From the NCBI RefSeq assembly GCF_001422405.1, contig NZ_LMMV01000001.1, forward strand, positions 807,275 through 871,274: DNA of 64,000 nucleotides, given 5' to 3'. The first letter of the stretch is position 1; each line of letters begins with the position of its first letter. Below the pieces are notes generated by a model, which made no database searches, was not told the origin of the DNA, and worked only from the letters and a program-made list of their open reading frames with translations. A program made the position numbers and the translations under genes. This document shows positions 44,196 to 52,879 of the stretch, piece after piece. This DNA comes from Pseudorhodoferax sp. Leaf267. GTDB lineage: Bacteria > Pseudomonadota > Gammaproteobacteria > Burkholderiales > Burkholderiaceae_C.

Positions 44196-45449
44196 ATGCC
44201 CGCCAGCCCTCTTGCACCCGACATGCCTGCGCGTGCCGGTGATGCGCTGCACACGCCGGCGGTGCGCCATGCGGGGCCCGATGTCCTGTCCCTGGCGCTC
44301 ATGGATGCGCGCAACCGGGTGCTGCAATGGCTGGCCTTGTGCGAAACCGCGGCGACGGCGCGCGGCGAGGCGCTCACGGCCACACCGGGCGATGTGCTGT
44401 GGTTGGCCGGCCATGCGGGGTGGTTCGCAGAGTTCTGGATCGGACGCAACACGCAGCGTTACCAGGGCCCGGCCTGTCCGGCGCGGCCGCTACGCCTGGC
44501 TTCCACAGAAGCCTGTGCAGACGACTGGTGGGGCGACACGGCGCATGGCGCAGCACGCCGGCCCTTGCCGGACGCCGCAACGACGCGCGCCTTCCTGCTC
44601 GAACAACTCGAAAGCACGCTGGAACTGCTGGGCAAGGCGCCGCAGGACGACGCAGGGCTTTATTTCTATCGGCTGGCCCTCTTGCACGAGGACCTGCGCA
44701 GCGAAGACATGCTGGCGCAGGCCCAGCGCTGCGGCATGCACGTGCCTTTCGCCGCGCGCGAGCAGGGGCGGTCCCTGCCGGCGCTGTCGATTCCGGGGAC
44801 GCGCTGGTCGCCGGGCGCGGTGCCGGGCGGCTTCGTCTTCGACAACGAGCAATGGAGGCACGAAGTCGAGCTGCCTGAATTCGAGATCGATGCGCAGCCC
44901 GTGAGCTGGGCTCAGTTCGTGGAGTTCGTGGACGACGGTGGCTACGACAGGCCGCAATGCTGGCACCCCGAGGGCTGGGCCTGGCTGCAGCAACTCGCGC
45001 AGGGCGATGGGCGCCGCGGGCCGCGCTATGTTGAGCAGATCGGCGGGGCCGGCGGTGCGGTGCTGCAGCAGCGCTTCGGCCGGCCTGTGCGCCTGGCCGG
45101 CCATCAGAGCGCCATGCACGTGACCTGGTGGGAGGCCGATGCCTGGTGCCGTTGGGCCGGGCGCCGGCTGCCGGCCGAGGTGGAGTGGGAATGCGCAGCC
45201 GTCACGGCCGCACGGCGCGGCTTCGACTGGGGGCAGGTGCACGAGTGGACGGCTGGCACCCTGCGGCCCTGGCCGGGCTTTTCGCCTGGGCCCTGGGCGG
45301 ACTACAGCCAGCCCTGGTTCGGGCGCGCGCGCGTGCTGCGCGGTGCGTCGTTCGCGACGCGTGGCCGGCTGCGCGACGCGCGCTTCAGAGGCTTTGCGGA
45401 CCCGGCCGACGACCTGCGCTTCGTCGGGTTCCGCAGTTGCGCGGCCTGA
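44196..45449 (+). CDS. EgtB/SenA-like non-haem iron sulfoxide or selenoxide synthase homologue
   Basis: About 417 residues. An N-terminal DinB-like four-helix domain and a C-terminal formylglycine-generating-enzyme domain (FEIDAQPVSWAQFVEFVDDGGY, then WRHEVELPEFE, WCRWAGRRLPAEVEWECAA, RVLRGASFATR) are the EgtB/SenA architecture used in ergothioneine or selenoneine synthesis. His73 in AGHAGWF fits the first iron ligand. The second motif is HEDLR (His164, Arg168), where family members carry HExxH. The selenoneine partners senB and senC are absent nearby. Confidence 0.72.
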   Translation: MPASPLAPDMPARAGDALHTPAVRHAGPDVLSLALMDARNRVLQWLALCETAATARGEALTATPGDVLWLAGHAGWFAEFWIGRNTQRYQGPACPARPLRLASTEACADDWWGDTAHGAARRPLPDAATTRAFLLEQLESTLELLGKAPQDDAGLYFYRLALLHEDLRSEDMLAQAQRCGMHVPFAAREQGRSLPALSIPGTRWSPGAVPGGFVFDNEQWRHEVELPEFEIDAQPVSWAQFVEFVDDGGYDRPQCWHPEGWAWLQQLAQGDGRRGPRYVEQIGGAGGAVLQQRFGRPVRLAGHQSAMHVTWWEADAWCRWAGRRLPAEVEWECAAVTAARRGFDWGQVHEWTAGTLRPWPGFSPGPWADYSQPWFGRARVLRGASFATRGRLRDARFRGFADPADDLRFVGFRSCAA

Positions 45450-46007
45450 TCAGGGCTTGGCAGCCGGTGCGGGCGCACCAATGGCCGCTTCCAGGCGCTT
45501 GCGGATCGCCTGGTCCAGCACCTTGAGCTTGGGCTCGATCACGCCGCGGCTGTCCTGCACCAGCCGCTCGTTCAGCGGGCGCAGCATCTCGTCGGTGGAC
45601 TGCTGGTACTTGCGAAAGACCGGTGACTCCAGCAGGTCGACCAGTTGCTTGAGCTCGGACTCCGAGAACTTGGCATCGAGCACCGCGCCGGTCACCGTGG
45701 GGTGCAGCTTCAAGGCCTGCTCGCGCAGCACGGCGGTGGCTTCGTCGACGTACTGGCGCAGGTCGCCCTGGATGTCCTTGATGACGGCCTCGCGCTTGTC
45801 CACCGGCACGCGCTGCTGGATGACGACGGCAGCCTGCTGCATCATGGCCGCGGCAGGCCGCTCGCCCAGCGCACGGGCCTGCGCCTCGATCACGGGGCGT
45901 TGCTGCTGCAGGATCTTGGCCACGAGTTCCTTCTTGGCAGCAGATGATTCGGCGTGGGCCAGCGTGCAGCTGGCGGCCAGCAATGCGGCGGCGAGGACTT
46001 TGTTCAA
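45450..46007 (-). CDS. DUF2059 secreted protein
   Basis: 185 residues. A signal peptide ends in LAHAES, and the rest is the DUF2059 helical domain (FSESELKQLVDLLESPVFRKYQQ). It starts with TTG as read on the reverse complement. The function is unknown. Its stop codon immediately abuts the stop of the convergent EgtB-like gene, leaving no terminator between them. Confidence 0.8.
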   Translation of the reverse strand: MNKVLAAALLAASCTLAHAESSAAKKELVAKILQQQRPVIEAQARALGERPAAAMMQQAAVVIQQRVPVDKREAVIKDIQGDLRQYVDEATAVLREQALKLHPTVTGAVLDAKFSESELKQLVDLLESPVFRKYQQSTDEMLRPLNERLVQDSRGVIEPKLKVLDQAIRKRLEAAIGAPAPAAKP

Positions 46008-46091
46008 GAGCGTCTTTCAGGAGGGGAGGAAGAGGGCGCCATCATCCCATGGCGCGCGGGGGCGCCAGTATCGCCTGCCGTGCGTGAGGCC

Positions 46092-46979
46092 TCAAGCCGC
46101 GCCCCGGTGCGCCGCCAGCGCCGCGACGATCTCGGGCAGCAGCCGGTCCGGGCCGGCCTCGCGCACGCCCAGTTCCAGGTTCTGCAACACCGCCTGGGCG
46201 ACGGCCTGCACAGCCCCGGCCTCTTCGGCCATGGCGTTGTAGTAGCCCAGGTCCTTGCATGCGTTCGACAGCGAAAAGCGCAGGCCCGAGGCGTCCTGCG
46301 CCGTGATGTAGGGGCGCAGCCGCTCCAGAGCCGCGCCGCCGCCGCCGCCCTTGGCCAGCACGTCGACGAAGACCTCGGGTGCCACGCCGGCGCGCTGCGC
46401 GCAGGCCGCCGCCTCGGCCAGCAGCGTCACGAAGCCCAGCGACACATAGTTGTGCAGCAGCTTCATGCGGTGGCCGGCGCCGACCGGCCCGGCGTGCGTG
46501 ATGTTCTCGGCAAAGCAGGCCAGCAGCGGCCGGCATTCGGCGAACAGCGCGTCGTCGCCGCCGACCAGCAGGTTGAGCCGGCCCTCGTGCGCCTCCTTGG
46601 GCGTGCGCGTCATCGGCGCGTCCAGGAAGCGGCCGCCGGCTGCGACCACCGCCTCGGCCACGCGCTCAGTGGAGGACGGCACGGCCGTGGAGCAGTCGAT
46701 CACCACGCTGCCGGGTCGCAGGCCCTGCAGTACACCGTCGTCGCCCAGCAGCACGGCCTCGACCTGGGGCGTCCCGGTGACGCACAGGATCACAATGTCC
46801 GAGCCGGCGGCCAGAGCCCGGGCGCTCGTGGCGGTGGTGACGCCGGCTGCCTCGAGCTCGTCCAGCGGCTGGTTGCCCGCATGCTCGAGCACCGTGAGCG
46901 GATAGCCGTGCCTGGCGATGTTGCGCGCAATGCCGTGGCCCATCATGCCGATGCCGACCATGCCGATCTTGTGTTTCAT
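46092..46979 (-). CDS. 3-hydroxyisobutyrate dehydrogenase-family oxidoreductase
   Basis: 295 residues. The Rossmann motif GIGMMGHGIARNI at the start, the substrate-binding DAPMTRTPKEAHEGRLNLLVGG segment, and the catalytic lysine region GAGHRMKLLHNY near residue 171 identify a beta-hydroxyacid dehydrogenase. Relatives include L-threonate, tartronate semialdehyde and hydroxyisobutyrate dehydrogenases. It is divergent from the isopropylmalate-type dehydrogenase across 77 bases and near the apionate-type operon, which suggests sugar-acid metabolism. Confidence 0.82.
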   Translation of the reverse strand: MKHKIGMVGIGMMGHGIARNIARHGYPLTVLEHAGNQPLDELEAAGVTTATSARALAAGSDIVILCVTGTPQVEAVLLGDDGVLQGLRPGSVVIDCSTAVPSSTERVAEAVVAAGGRFLDAPMTRTPKEAHEGRLNLLVGGDDALFAECRPLLACFAENITHAGPVGAGHRMKLLHNYVSLGFVTLLAEAAACAQRAGVAPEVFVDVLAKGGGGGAALERLRPYITAQDASGLRFSLSNACKDLGYYNAMAEEAGAVQAVAQAVLQNLELGVREAGPDRLLPEIVAALAAHRGAA

Positions 46980-47056
46980 GGAGACTGTCCTTCGCTCTGG
47001 GGTGGGGTTGAAAAATTGTCTGGCATATTGCGCCGACATCGAAAGACTGGAGACAT

Positions 47057-48139
47057 ATGCCCATCTACGACATCGCCACCATCGAGGGCGACGGCATCGG
47101 CCCCGAGGTCTGCCGCTCGGCCGTGAACGTGCTCAGCCAAGCCTGCGGCGCCACGCTGCGCTTCACGCAACTGGACGGCGGCGCCGCGCACTATGTGAAG
47201 ACCGGCGCCGTGCTGCCCGACGACACCTTCGCCGCCTGCCGCTCCATGCACGCCATGCTGCATGGCGCGGCCGGCCTGCCGGGCGTGACGTATCCGGACG
47301 GCACCGAGGTCGGCAACGACGTGCACCTGCAGCTGCGTTTCAGGCTCGACCTGTTCGCCAACGTGCGGCCGATCCGCCTTTACGCGGGCGTGCAGTCGCC
47401 GCTGGCGGGCTTTCCGCCCGGCCGTATCGACTACGTCATCGTGCGCGAGAACACCGAGGGCCTGTACGCCAGCCGCGGCGCGGGCGTGAACCTGCGCGGC
47501 GAGGTGGTGACGGACACCCTGGTCGTCACGCGCAAGGGCACCGAGCGCGTGGCCCGCTTCGCGTTCGAACTCGCGCGCCGGCGCAGCGGGGCGCCGCGCG
47601 ACGGCCAGCGCCGCGTGACCGTCTGCGACAAGGCCAACATCCTGCGCAGCTACGCGTTCTTTCGCGCCGTGTGCGACGAGGTCAAGGCCGGCTACGACGA
47701 CGTGGCGATCGACTACGCCTACGCCGATGCGATCACCGTGCACATGCTCAAGAAGCCCGACTTCTACGACGTGATCGTGGCCGAGAACATGTTCGGCGAC
47801 ATCATTTCCGACCTGGGCGCGGGCACCGTGGGCGGGCTGGGCATCGCGGCCTCGGCCGAGCTCGGCGAGCGACATGGCCTGTTCCAGGGCGCGCACGGCT
47901 CGGCGCCCGACATCGCGGGCCAGAACCTGGCGAGCCCGGTCGCCACCGTGCTGTCGGGCGCGTTGATGCTGCGCTGGCTGGGCGAGCAGCATGGCGATGA
48001 GTCGCTGCGCGCGGGCGCCGACCGGGTCGAACAGGCGGTGGAGGCCGTGCTGGCCGCGGGCCAGATCGTGCCGCGCGACCTGGGTGGCAGCGCCAGCTGC
48101 AGCGAGATGACCGAGGCGATCTGCCGGCGCCTGCGCTGA
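47057..48139 (+). CDS. Isocitrate/isopropylmalate/tartrate dehydrogenase-family protein
   Basis: 360 residues. This is a metal-dependent decarboxylating beta-hydroxyacid dehydrogenase: EGDGIGPEV at the start, ENTEGLYASRG near residue 134, CDKANILRSYAFF (catalytic Lys) near 192, the aspartates in FGDIISDL near 250, and GAHGSAPDIAGQN for NAD binding near 278. Substrate specificity cannot be read by eye. It is convergent with the gntR-type gene (two bases between stops) and probably belongs to the same sugar-acid catabolic island. Confidence 0.85.
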   Translation: MPIYDIATIEGDGIGPEVCRSAVNVLSQACGATLRFTQLDGGAAHYVKTGAVLPDDTFAACRSMHAMLHGAAGLPGVTYPDGTEVGNDVHLQLRFRLDLFANVRPIRLYAGVQSPLAGFPPGRIDYVIVRENTEGLYASRGAGVNLRGEVVTDTLVVTRKGTERVARFAFELARRRSGAPRDGQRRVTVCDKANILRSYAFFRAVCDEVKAGYDDVAIDYAYADAITVHMLKKPDFYDVIVAENMFGDIISDLGAGTVGGLGIAASAELGERHGLFQGAHGSAPDIAGQNLASPVATVLSGALMLRWLGEQHGDESLRAGADRVEQAVEAVLAAGQIVPRDLGGSASCSEMTEAICRRLR

Positions 48140-48141
48140 AG

Positions 48142-48876
48142 TCAGGTTTTGCCGCGCAGGCCCTGTTCCTGCGCGATGCGCTGGTACATGACGTTGGAGC
48201 GCGTGAGGTGCGCGCGCATCGCGGCGTCGGCCGCATCGCCGTCGTGCGCCGCGATCGCGTCCACGATGCGCTGGTGTTCGGCCAGCGTCAGCTGCTCGGC
48301 GCCCGGCGCCCGCACCATGGCCTGGTAGTAGTCGCTGCCCCAGCGGAAGATGGCCTCGACCACGGCCGTGAAGATCGGGTTGCCGCTGATGCGCGCGATC
48401 TCGCGGTGAAAGGCCATGTCGCGGTCCACGAACTCGCTGAGCTGCGCCAGCGAGGCGGCCTGCGCATCCAGCCGCTGCTGCAGCAGCGCCACGTCCTCGG
48501 GCGTGGCCAGCGCGGCGGCCATGCGCGCGGTGCCGGCTTCCAAAAAGATGCGCGCGTCTTTCATGTGCTCCAGCGTGTCGGGCTGCATGCTCAACAAATG
48601 GCGCGCGCCGCTGCCGATCTGGCGGATCAGGTCGTCTGCCGTGGGCACCACCACGCGGGCGCGCTCGCCGTGCGAGATCTCCACGATGCCCGAGCGCTCC
48701 AGCGCCTGCAGCGCCTCGCGCACGGCGGGCCGGCCCACGCCGTACTGGTCCATCAGCTCGCGCTCGGGCGGCAGCTGGTCGCCGGGGCGGATCTCGCCGC
48801 TCTCGATGCGGGCCATCAGGCGGTCGACGACCTCCTGGTAGAGCTTGCGTTTCTGGATCGGGCCGGTGGCGGTCAT
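48142..48876 (-). CDS. GntR/FadR-family (FCD) transcriptional regulator
   Basis: 244 residues. The winged-helix domain spans residues 10-75 (YQEVVDRLMARIESGEIRPGDQLPPERELMDQYGVGRPAVREALQALE), followed by an all-helical FCD effector domain with the metal-ligand residues in DMAFHREIA and LAEHQRIVDAI. It resembles NanR-type regulators. As the last gene of the apionate-type operon it is the best candidate for autoregulated local control through a sugar acid. Confidence 0.88.
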   Translation of the reverse strand: MTATGPIQKRKLYQEVVDRLMARIESGEIRPGDQLPPERELMDQYGVGRPAVREALQALERSGIVEISHGERARVVVPTADDLIRQIGSGARHLLSMQPDTLEHMKDARIFLEAGTARMAAALATPEDVALLQQRLDAQAASLAQLSEFVDRDMAFHREIARISGNPIFTAVVEAIFRWGSDYYQAMVRAPGAEQLTLAEHQRIVDAIAAHDGDAADAAMRAHLTRSNVMYQRIAQEQGLRGKT

Positions 48877-48921
48877 GCGGGCTGCGCGGGCGGGCGAGGG
48901 CGGGGGAACGGGGGCCGGCCA

Positions 48922-50310
48922 TTATCCGGGGGGCGGTGGCGCCACCCCGTCGCGCGCGGCAGCGAAGAAATCGGGGCCGCCGAGCTGGCCGCCCTTGAGC
49001 ACGATCTGTAGCCCGTCGCGGCGCGCGTCGGCCGACCAGGCGCGGCACAGCGGCGCGCCAGGCGCCAGGCTGGCGGCCACCGTCAAGGCCTGGATGCCGA
49101 GCGCCGCTGCCACCTCGCCCGAGCTGTCGCCGCCTGCCACCGCGATGCGGCGCAGCGCGGGCGTGCGTTCCAGCAGCCGGCGCATCACGCGGGCCAGGGC
49201 CTCGCCCGTGCGGCGCGCGGCCTGCTCGCGCGTGAGGCCGGCGCGCCGGGCGGTGGCGTCGAAGTCGCGCACCGCCGGGTCGTCCGGCCCCTGCGCCGTG
49301 TAGACCAGCAGGCTGCGGCCCTGCGCCAGCGCGGCGCTGGCCGCGGAGACGGCGCGTTCGATCTCGGCGTCTTCGCCCGCACCGAACAGTTGCGCCAGGT
49401 CGAGCCGCAGCGTGTCGAAACCTTGCTCCGCAGCACGCGCGATCTGCCGCGCCGTGACGGGCGAGCAGCTGCCGCTGACCGCTGCGATGGCGCCGGCCGA
49501 CGTGGCAACGGGCAGGGCGGCCGGCTCCGGCAGCAGCCCGGCCGCGCGCCAGTACGCCGCCAGCGCGTATTGCAGGCCCGACGACGAGGCGCTGAACACG
49601 CCCGCGCCGCGCTGTTCCCAGACCAGCCGGCCGGCTTCGCGCAAGGTGTCCTCGTCCAGCACGTCCACCAGCACGATGGGCGCGGCCTGCGCCACCGCGC
49701 AATGGCTTGCCAGCACCTCTGCCCCACGGCAGGCCTTGAGCTGCGTGAAGTCCACCAGCGCGCGCGGGCGCTCGGTCTGCGCGCCCAGGTGGCGGGCGAG
49801 GTCCGCCTCGGCCATGGGCGTGACCGGGTGGCGCGACATCGTGGGGTGCCGGTCCAGCCGGTGGCCCCGGCCGTCCACCACGGCGAACAGATTGCCGAAC
49901 GCCTGGTAGCGCCCCAGCCGCGGCGCGCCGACCACCATGGGCGACCAGCTGCCTGGCATCAGCGGCACGCCCAGGTCGATGGCGCGGCCAATGGAGCCGA
50001 TGGCGGGCGAGGAATCGAAGGTGGAGCACACCTTGTACTGCAGCAGCGGCGCGCCCAGGGCGGCCAGCGACTGCAGCGCGGGCTGCAAATGCAGGTCCAT
50101 CCAGGCCGGGTCGCGACCGCGCGAGGTGCCGGCCAGGCCCACGCAGCGCACATCGGGGAAGCGCGCGAGCGCCGCCGCGTCGGGTGGCTGCAGGAACAGC
50201 ACGGTCGCCACGCCGGCCCGCGTGAACGCCTCCAGCACATCCGTGGAGCCCGTGAAGTCGTCGCCGTAGTAGGCGAGCAGCAGGCCATCGGGCAGGGCAG
50301 TCGCGGCCAT
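48922..50310 (-). CDS. Four-carbon acid sugar kinase family (DUF1537), OiaK-like
   Basis: About 462 residues. The N-terminal substrate domain shows LAYYGDDFTGSTDVLEAFTRAG, and the C-terminal nucleotide-binding domain shows the GGDSSGEVAAALGIQ loop and LKGGQLGGPDFF. The family phosphorylates four-carbon and branched sugar acids; OiaK acts on 3-oxo-isoapionate. Its place directly after a RuBisCO-like gene and in an operon with an ApnO-like gene favours OiaK. The ATG overlaps the preceding stop (TGATG), with GGGAGC as ribosome-binding site. Confidence 0.85.
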   Translation of the reverse strand: MAATALPDGLLLAYYGDDFTGSTDVLEAFTRAGVATVLFLQPPDAAALARFPDVRCVGLAGTSRGRDPAWMDLHLQPALQSLAALGAPLLQYKVCSTFDSSPAIGSIGRAIDLGVPLMPGSWSPMVVGAPRLGRYQAFGNLFAVVDGRGHRLDRHPTMSRHPVTPMAEADLARHLGAQTERPRALVDFTQLKACRGAEVLASHCAVAQAAPIVLVDVLDEDTLREAGRLVWEQRGAGVFSASSSGLQYALAAYWRAAGLLPEPAALPVATSAGAIAAVSGSCSPVTARQIARAAEQGFDTLRLDLAQLFGAGEDAEIERAVSAASAALAQGRSLLVYTAQGPDDPAVRDFDATARRAGLTREQAARRTGEALARVMRRLLERTPALRRIAVAGGDSSGEVAAALGIQALTVAASLAPGAPLCRAWSADARRDGLQIVLKGGQLGGPDFFAAARDGVAPPPPG

Positions 50311-51590
50311 CACCAGCTCCCCAGCGCCGCCTGCAGTTCCGGGTGCTGCGCGGCATGCGTGGCCAGCGGCACGCCGGCCATGGCCGCGTCCCAGGCCTGG
50401 CGCATGGCGGCCACGCCGGCGCGGATGCCGCCGGGGTGCCCCAGGATGCCGCCGCCGGCCGCGTGGATCAGATCGCAACTGCCGACCTGCTGGTAGGTGG
50501 GCGCGGCCTGCAGCCCGGTCTGGCCCGAGCTGAACACCGGCATGGCCGCCATGGGCTGCTCGTCGAAGGCCGGCGTCAGCACGGCGCGCGCGGCGGCGAC
50601 CACGCTGGCGTCGGGCTCGCTGAACTTGTTGGCCAGGCCGTTCACGTGCAGGTGGTCGGCACCGGCCAGGCGCCAGAACAGCTGCCAGGGCGCGTAGTCC
50701 CAGCCCAGCGCGGCGCAGCGCGACAGGTAGCCCCACCCGGCGCGGTGCGCGTGGATGGGCAGCTGCGTGTGCTTGCGCAGCGCCAGCAAACCGGCCAGGC
50801 CGATGGAGTTCAGGCAGACCATCACGCAGGTGCCGCCCAGCGCCAGCACCAGGTCGTGCCGGGCGCGCATCTCGTCCAGGTCGCCCGTGATGTTGAACGC
50901 GACCATGGCCTTGCGGCCGGTGCGCGCGGCGGCGTCGTGCACCACCTGCATGACGGCGCGGGCGCGCTCGTCGAACGGGCAGTGCGGGCCGTCGGCCTGC
51001 AGTTCGTCGTCCTTGATGAAGTCGATGCCGCCCTCGACCAGCAGGCGCACGGTCTCGGCCGTCTGCGCAGGCGACAGGCCCACGCTGGGCTTGATGATGG
51101 TGCCGATCAGCGGCCGGCCGTGCACGTCCGCCAGTGCACGCGTGCCGGCGATGCCGAAGGCCGGGCCGGGTGACGCGGTGGCGAATTCCTGGGGTAGTCG
51201 CAGCCCCAGCAGCCGCAGCCCCGAGACCTGGCGCAGCTCGAACAGGTTGCCGGCCACCGTGGCCATGAGGTTGGGCAGCGACGGGCCCATGTTGTCGAGC
51301 GGCCACGACAGATCGAGGTGGCAGCGCGTGTAGCGGCTGCTGGCCATGCCGCCGGGCAGGCTGGGGCGGTCGCTGTGGTCGATCACGTCGAGCCGCTCGA
51401 CGCGCGCGCCGGCGCGGGCCTTGAGCTCCGGCGTCTCGCCGGGCACGGCGGTGAAGGTGCCGCTGGACTGCTCGCCTGCGATGACCTCGGCGGCGCGCTG
51501 CGGGTCGTCGCCGGTCTCCAGCCAGTAGCGGGCGTGGATGCGGCCGTCGGCCGATGCGAAGCTGGTGGGCATGCTGGATTCCCCGTTCAT
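50310..51590 (-). CDS. RuBisCO-like protein (OiaX/OiaT-type candidate)
   Basis: About 426 residues. The TIM-barrel RuBisCO large-chain fold is seen from GTIIKPSVGL (167-172, where true RuBisCO has KPKLGL), the carbamylated-lysine segment FIKDDE (193-196), HAHRAGWG, NGLANKF in place of loop 6 GKLEG, and AGGGILGHPGG near the end. It is therefore a form IV protein, not a carbon-fixing enzyme. With a DUF1537 kinase and ApnO homologue, a role in decarboxylating or cleaving 3-oxo-isoapionate 4-phosphate is inferred. The ATG overlaps the dctM stop (ATGA); an ATG at 51572 with GGGGA upstream is an alternative start. Confidence 0.88.
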   Translation of the reverse strand: MNGESSMPTSFASADGRIHARYWLETGDDPQRAAEVIAGEQSSGTFTAVPGETPELKARAGARVERLDVIDHSDRPSLPGGMASSRYTRCHLDLSWPLDNMGPSLPNLMATVAGNLFELRQVSGLRLLGLRLPQEFATASPGPAFGIAGTRALADVHGRPLIGTIIKPSVGLSPAQTAETVRLLVEGGIDFIKDDELQADGPHCPFDERARAVMQVVHDAAARTGRKAMVAFNITGDLDEMRARHDLVLALGGTCVMVCLNSIGLAGLLALRKHTQLPIHAHRAGWGYLSRCAALGWDYAPWQLFWRLAGADHLHVNGLANKFSEPDASVVAAARAVLTPAFDEQPMAAMPVFSSGQTGLQAAPTYQQVGSCDLIHAAGGGILGHPGGIRAGVAAMRQAWDAAMAGVPLATHAAQHPELQAALGSW

Positions 51591-52879
51591 TTGAAGCCCA
51601 GCGCACGCGGCATCCAGGTGGACAGCGCGGGCACGAAGGTCAGCAGCACCAGCACCACGCCGTGCGCCCACAGGAAGGGCACGAGCTCGCGCACCAGCGG
51701 CCCCATGGGCACCTTGGACACGTTGGCCGTCACGAACAGCAGCCCGCCCACGGGCGGCGTGATCATGCCCAGCGTGAGGTTGAAGATCACGACCATCGCG
51801 AAGTGCACCGGGTCGATGCCCAGCTTGATCGCCACCGGCGCGAGGATGGGCACCAGCACCATCACGCCCGGCAGCGGCTCGATGAAGATGCCGAACAGCA
51901 GCAGGAAGATGTTCACGAGGATGAGGAACATCCACGGCGACAGGCTCATGCTCACCAGCCACTCGGCCAGCTGCTGCGGAATGCCCTCGATGGTCAGCAC
52001 CCAGGCGAACGCCGACGACAGGCCGATGATGATCAGCACCGACGCGCTGAGCAGGGCCGAGCGCGACAGGATGTCGGGCAGCGCTTTCCACTGCAGCGTG
52101 CGGTAGACGAACTTGCCGCAGACCAGCGCATAGAACACCGCCACCACCGAGGCCTCCGTCGGCGTGAACCAGCCCGCGCGCATGCCGCCCAGGATCACCA
52201 CCGGCAGCAGGATGGCCGGCAGCGCGCGCCAGGTGGTGGCCAGGATTTCGGGCAGCGAGGGCAACTGCCCGTCGCCCCTGTAGTTGCGCTGCTTGGAGAC
52301 GCGGTAGTTCACCACGCACATCGCGACGGCGATCAGGATGCCCGGCAGGATGCCGGCCACGAACAGCGCGCCGACCGAGACCGTCTCGTCCTGCAGCGCG
52401 TAGATGATCATGGTGATGGACGGCGGAATGATCGGGCCCACGATGGCGGTGGAGGCGGTGAGCGCCGCGGCGTACGGGCGGTCGTAGCCGGCCTTGTCCA
52501 TCATGCGGATCAGCATGGAGCCAGGCCCCGCCGCGTCGGCCAGCGCCGAGCCGGAGATGCCCGAGAAGAAGGTCAGCGACACCACGTTCGTGTAGCCCAG
52601 CCCGCCGCGCTTGTGGCCCACGAACTGGCCGGCGAAGCGCAGCAGCACCTCGGTCAGCGAGCCGCCGCTCATGAGTTCGGCCGCCAGGATGAAAAAGGGC
52701 ACGGCCATGAGCGGGAAGCTGTCCATGCCCGTGAAGGTCTCCTTGAGCAGCACCATGAGCGGATAGTTTTCGGCCAGGATCAGCGTGGCGGCCGTCGCCA
52801 GCCCCAGTGCGAAGGCCACGGGCACGCCGATGGCCAGGAAGATGCAGGCCGAGGTGATGAGGACGACGGCGGCGTTCAT
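51587..52879 (-). CDS. dctM: TRAP transporter large permease DctM (apionate-type operon)
   Basis: About 430 residues with around twelve hydrophobic segments, the standard DctM length. Family segments include FFSGISGSALADAAGPGSML, IVGPIIPPSITMIIYA and TPTEASVVAVFYAL. It overlaps dctQ upstream and the RuBisCO-like gene downstream by four bases each, so the transporter and the catabolic enzymes are translationally coupled. Confidence 0.92.
   Translation of the reverse strand: MNAAVVLITSACIFLAIGVPVAFALGLATAATLILAENYPLMVLLKETFTGMDSFPLMAVPFFILAAELMSGGSLTEVLLRFAGQFVGHKRGGLGYTNVVSLTFFSGISGSALADAAGPGSMLIRMMDKAGYDRPYAAALTASTAIVGPIIPPSITMIIYALQDETVSVGALFVAGILPGILIAVAMCVVNYRVSKQRNYRGDGQLPSLPEILATTWRALPAILLPVVILGGMRAGWFTPTEASVVAVFYALVCGKFVYRTLQWKALPDILSRSALLSASVLIIIGLSSAFAWVLTIEGIPQQLAEWLVSMSLSPWMFLILVNIFLLLFGIFIEPLPGVMVLVPILAPVAIKLGIDPVHFAMVVIFNLTLGMITPPVGGLLFVTANVSKVPMGPLVRELVPFLWAHGVVLVLLTFVPALSTWMPRALGFK

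Noticed and set aside
50310-51590. A true RuBisCO and Calvin-cycle locus
   Set aside because: Key residues are replaced (KPSVGL, no GKLEG loop) and no phosphoribulokinase or small subunit is nearby.
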